From Reticulitermes lucifugus (taxonomy: Eukaryota > Arthropoda > Insecta > Blattodea > Rhinotermitidae), in the NCBI GenBank assembly GCA_026260175.1, contig JAKCWW010004654.1, forward strand, positions 18,063-40,132: DNA of 22,070 nt. The letters are read 5' to 3'. The position numbers and the translations under genes are program-made. Shown in pieces: positions 21,450 through 22,070 of the stretch (positions are counted from its first letter, which is position 1; each line of letters opens with the position of its first letter). The notes below the pieces were generated by a model, which did no database searches, had not been told where the DNA came from, and worked only from the letters and a program-made list of their open reading frames with translations.

Positions 21450-21850
21450 CAAAACATGAGAGCTGAGTGGTCATCAATACGGGCAGTACTGCAAGCTGCA
21501 TCTACATCTCTAGCAACCATACAGATTGTGGTTTGCTCATGAAAAAATAAGAAGCCTATCATTTTACTAACTAGACCACACCACACAATTCTTGGGCTCT
21601 TGCACTCACACTTAGCAATTCCAAACCCCATATTCAGTAACTGTAAACATTCCCTTTTCGGCAAACGTAAAAACCTGTTTCATCACTAAATACAACTTTC
21701 CCCAAAAACTGGTCATCTACTGCCAGCCTTTCACACATTAACCTTGCAAATTCATACTACTTTTGCCTATCATCTGGAGTGATCTGATACAGTAACTGGT
21801 GTTTGCGAAGATCTGAGGCACAGTTCCTTGTATCTCACTACAGGTTTCAC
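21450..21850 (-). pseudogene. Decayed DDE transposase (IS630/Tc1/mariner superfamily)
   Basis: The minus strand reads LLYQITPDDRQK, then YEFARLMCERLAVDDQFLGK, VVFSDETGFYV, IWG, and in another frame SPRIVWCGLVSKMIGFLFFH. The family blocks are LTPEDKxxRxEFCxxMLER, DPxFLxKIVFSDEATFHxSG, NxRIWGxENP and SPKVNVWCGIxxxxVIGPFFF, as in the abundant arthropod DDE elements often annotated as Tc3-like or DUF4817-type. The first catalytic Asp (FSDE, about 21685) is retained. Stops and frameshifts interrupt the frame, and the second and third catalytic residues were not located, so the copy is truncated on its 3' side around the tandem duplication at 21386-21448. Confidence 0.75.
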
Positions 21851-21973
21851 CCTTTGGAGCCAAATGTATACTACAATGTGCAAAGTAATGCTGGAAAACC
21901 AGAAGGTTGACTAAAGTCATCGCCAAAAAACATGCAAATTATGCCATATTCTTGTACAGCCTCAGCTGATATA

Positions 21974-22070
21974 CAGTGAAACTTCTATCCATCGTTTTTC
22001 AGGGGATCGGAAAATTTGAACGATACATACGGGAAATGATAGTACCGGGAAACCATTAAAAATTATAGAT
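21974..22070. mobile_element. Left-hand end of a pogo/Tigger-like DNA transposon (runs off the window)
   Basis: Begins CAGTGAAACTTCTATCCATCG directly after a TA at 21972-21973. Its first 23 bases match 18 of 23 from the inverted terminus at 503-481. The following sequence has the same GGGAAA/CGATA-rich subterminal style. No coding region is visible before the edge. Confidence 0.6.

Larger units (their letters stand above)
19893..22070 (-). other. Syp intron upstream of RRM3 (5' partial)
   Basis: Begins (low-coordinate end) at the acceptor CTGTAG before the RRM3 exon and runs past the right edge. No exon encoding the end of RRM2 is seen. It contains the GU-rich microsatellite, a LINE C-terminal fragment, a MITE, a DDE transposase relic and a pogo-like terminus, listed separately. 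Stretches 20014-20320 and 20791-21160 show nothing recognisable. Confidence 0.8.

Noticed and set aside
19893-22070. Exon for the end of RRM2 upstream of RRM3
   Set aside because: No sequence resembling the WADP / AKVK-type junction or an RNP motif was seen; that exon must lie beyond the window.

Overview
The window looks like nuclear DNA from an arthropod with large introns, most likely an insect. It is AT-rich and about 97% non-coding. It holds short exons with clean GT-AG borders separated by introns of 2-11 kb, and relics of several unrelated eukaryotic transposon classes. There is no prokaryotic gene organisation, CRISPR array, rRNA or recognisable tRNA. A polyneopteran-type insect would fit the intron sizes and mariner/LINE load, but that is inference.

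The one host gene I can support is the 3' part of the insect SYNCRIP / hnRNP Q-R orthologue (Drosophila Syp), on the minus strand. Four coding exons join in frame in this order: 19892-19743 (first 50 codons of RRM3), 17506-17236 (rest of RRM3, basic linker, Met- and Pro/Gly-rich stretch), 6288-6140 (Tyr/Asp-rich DYDY segment, hexaproline, first RGR) and 3921-3768 (RGG/Arg-Gly-Ala-rich box). Together they make 724 nt, about 241 codons. RRM1, RRM2 and the 5' end must lie beyond the right edge. The last constitutive exon was not found and may lie beyond the left edge; a weak candidate alternative terminal exon sits at 3477-3397.

Everything else lies in introns or downstream sequence and is largely transposon debris. 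From left to right: the end of a pogo/Tigger-like DNA transposon (1-503); a piggyBac-like MITE with exact TTAA duplications (7711-7870); a decayed non-LTR reverse transcriptase (8290-9200, minus); two truncated mariner 3' halves joined in inverted orientation (13525-14156); a long fold-back repeat with ~390-bp arms (15076-16206); a decayed mariner transposase (about 18050-18640, plus); the C-terminal end of a second, different LINE (20320-20790, minus); a second TTAA-flanked MITE (21165-21280); an IS630/mariner-superfamily DDE transposase relic (about 21450-21850, minus); and the left end of another pogo-like element (21974-22070), related to the one at the left edge.

I found no evidence of a new multi-gene system. 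The most informative points are the exon structure of the Syncrip C-terminus with possible alternative 3' ends, the intronic fold-back that could form double-stranded RNA in the pre-mRNA, the two MITEs with intact target-site duplications, and the inverted mariner junction.
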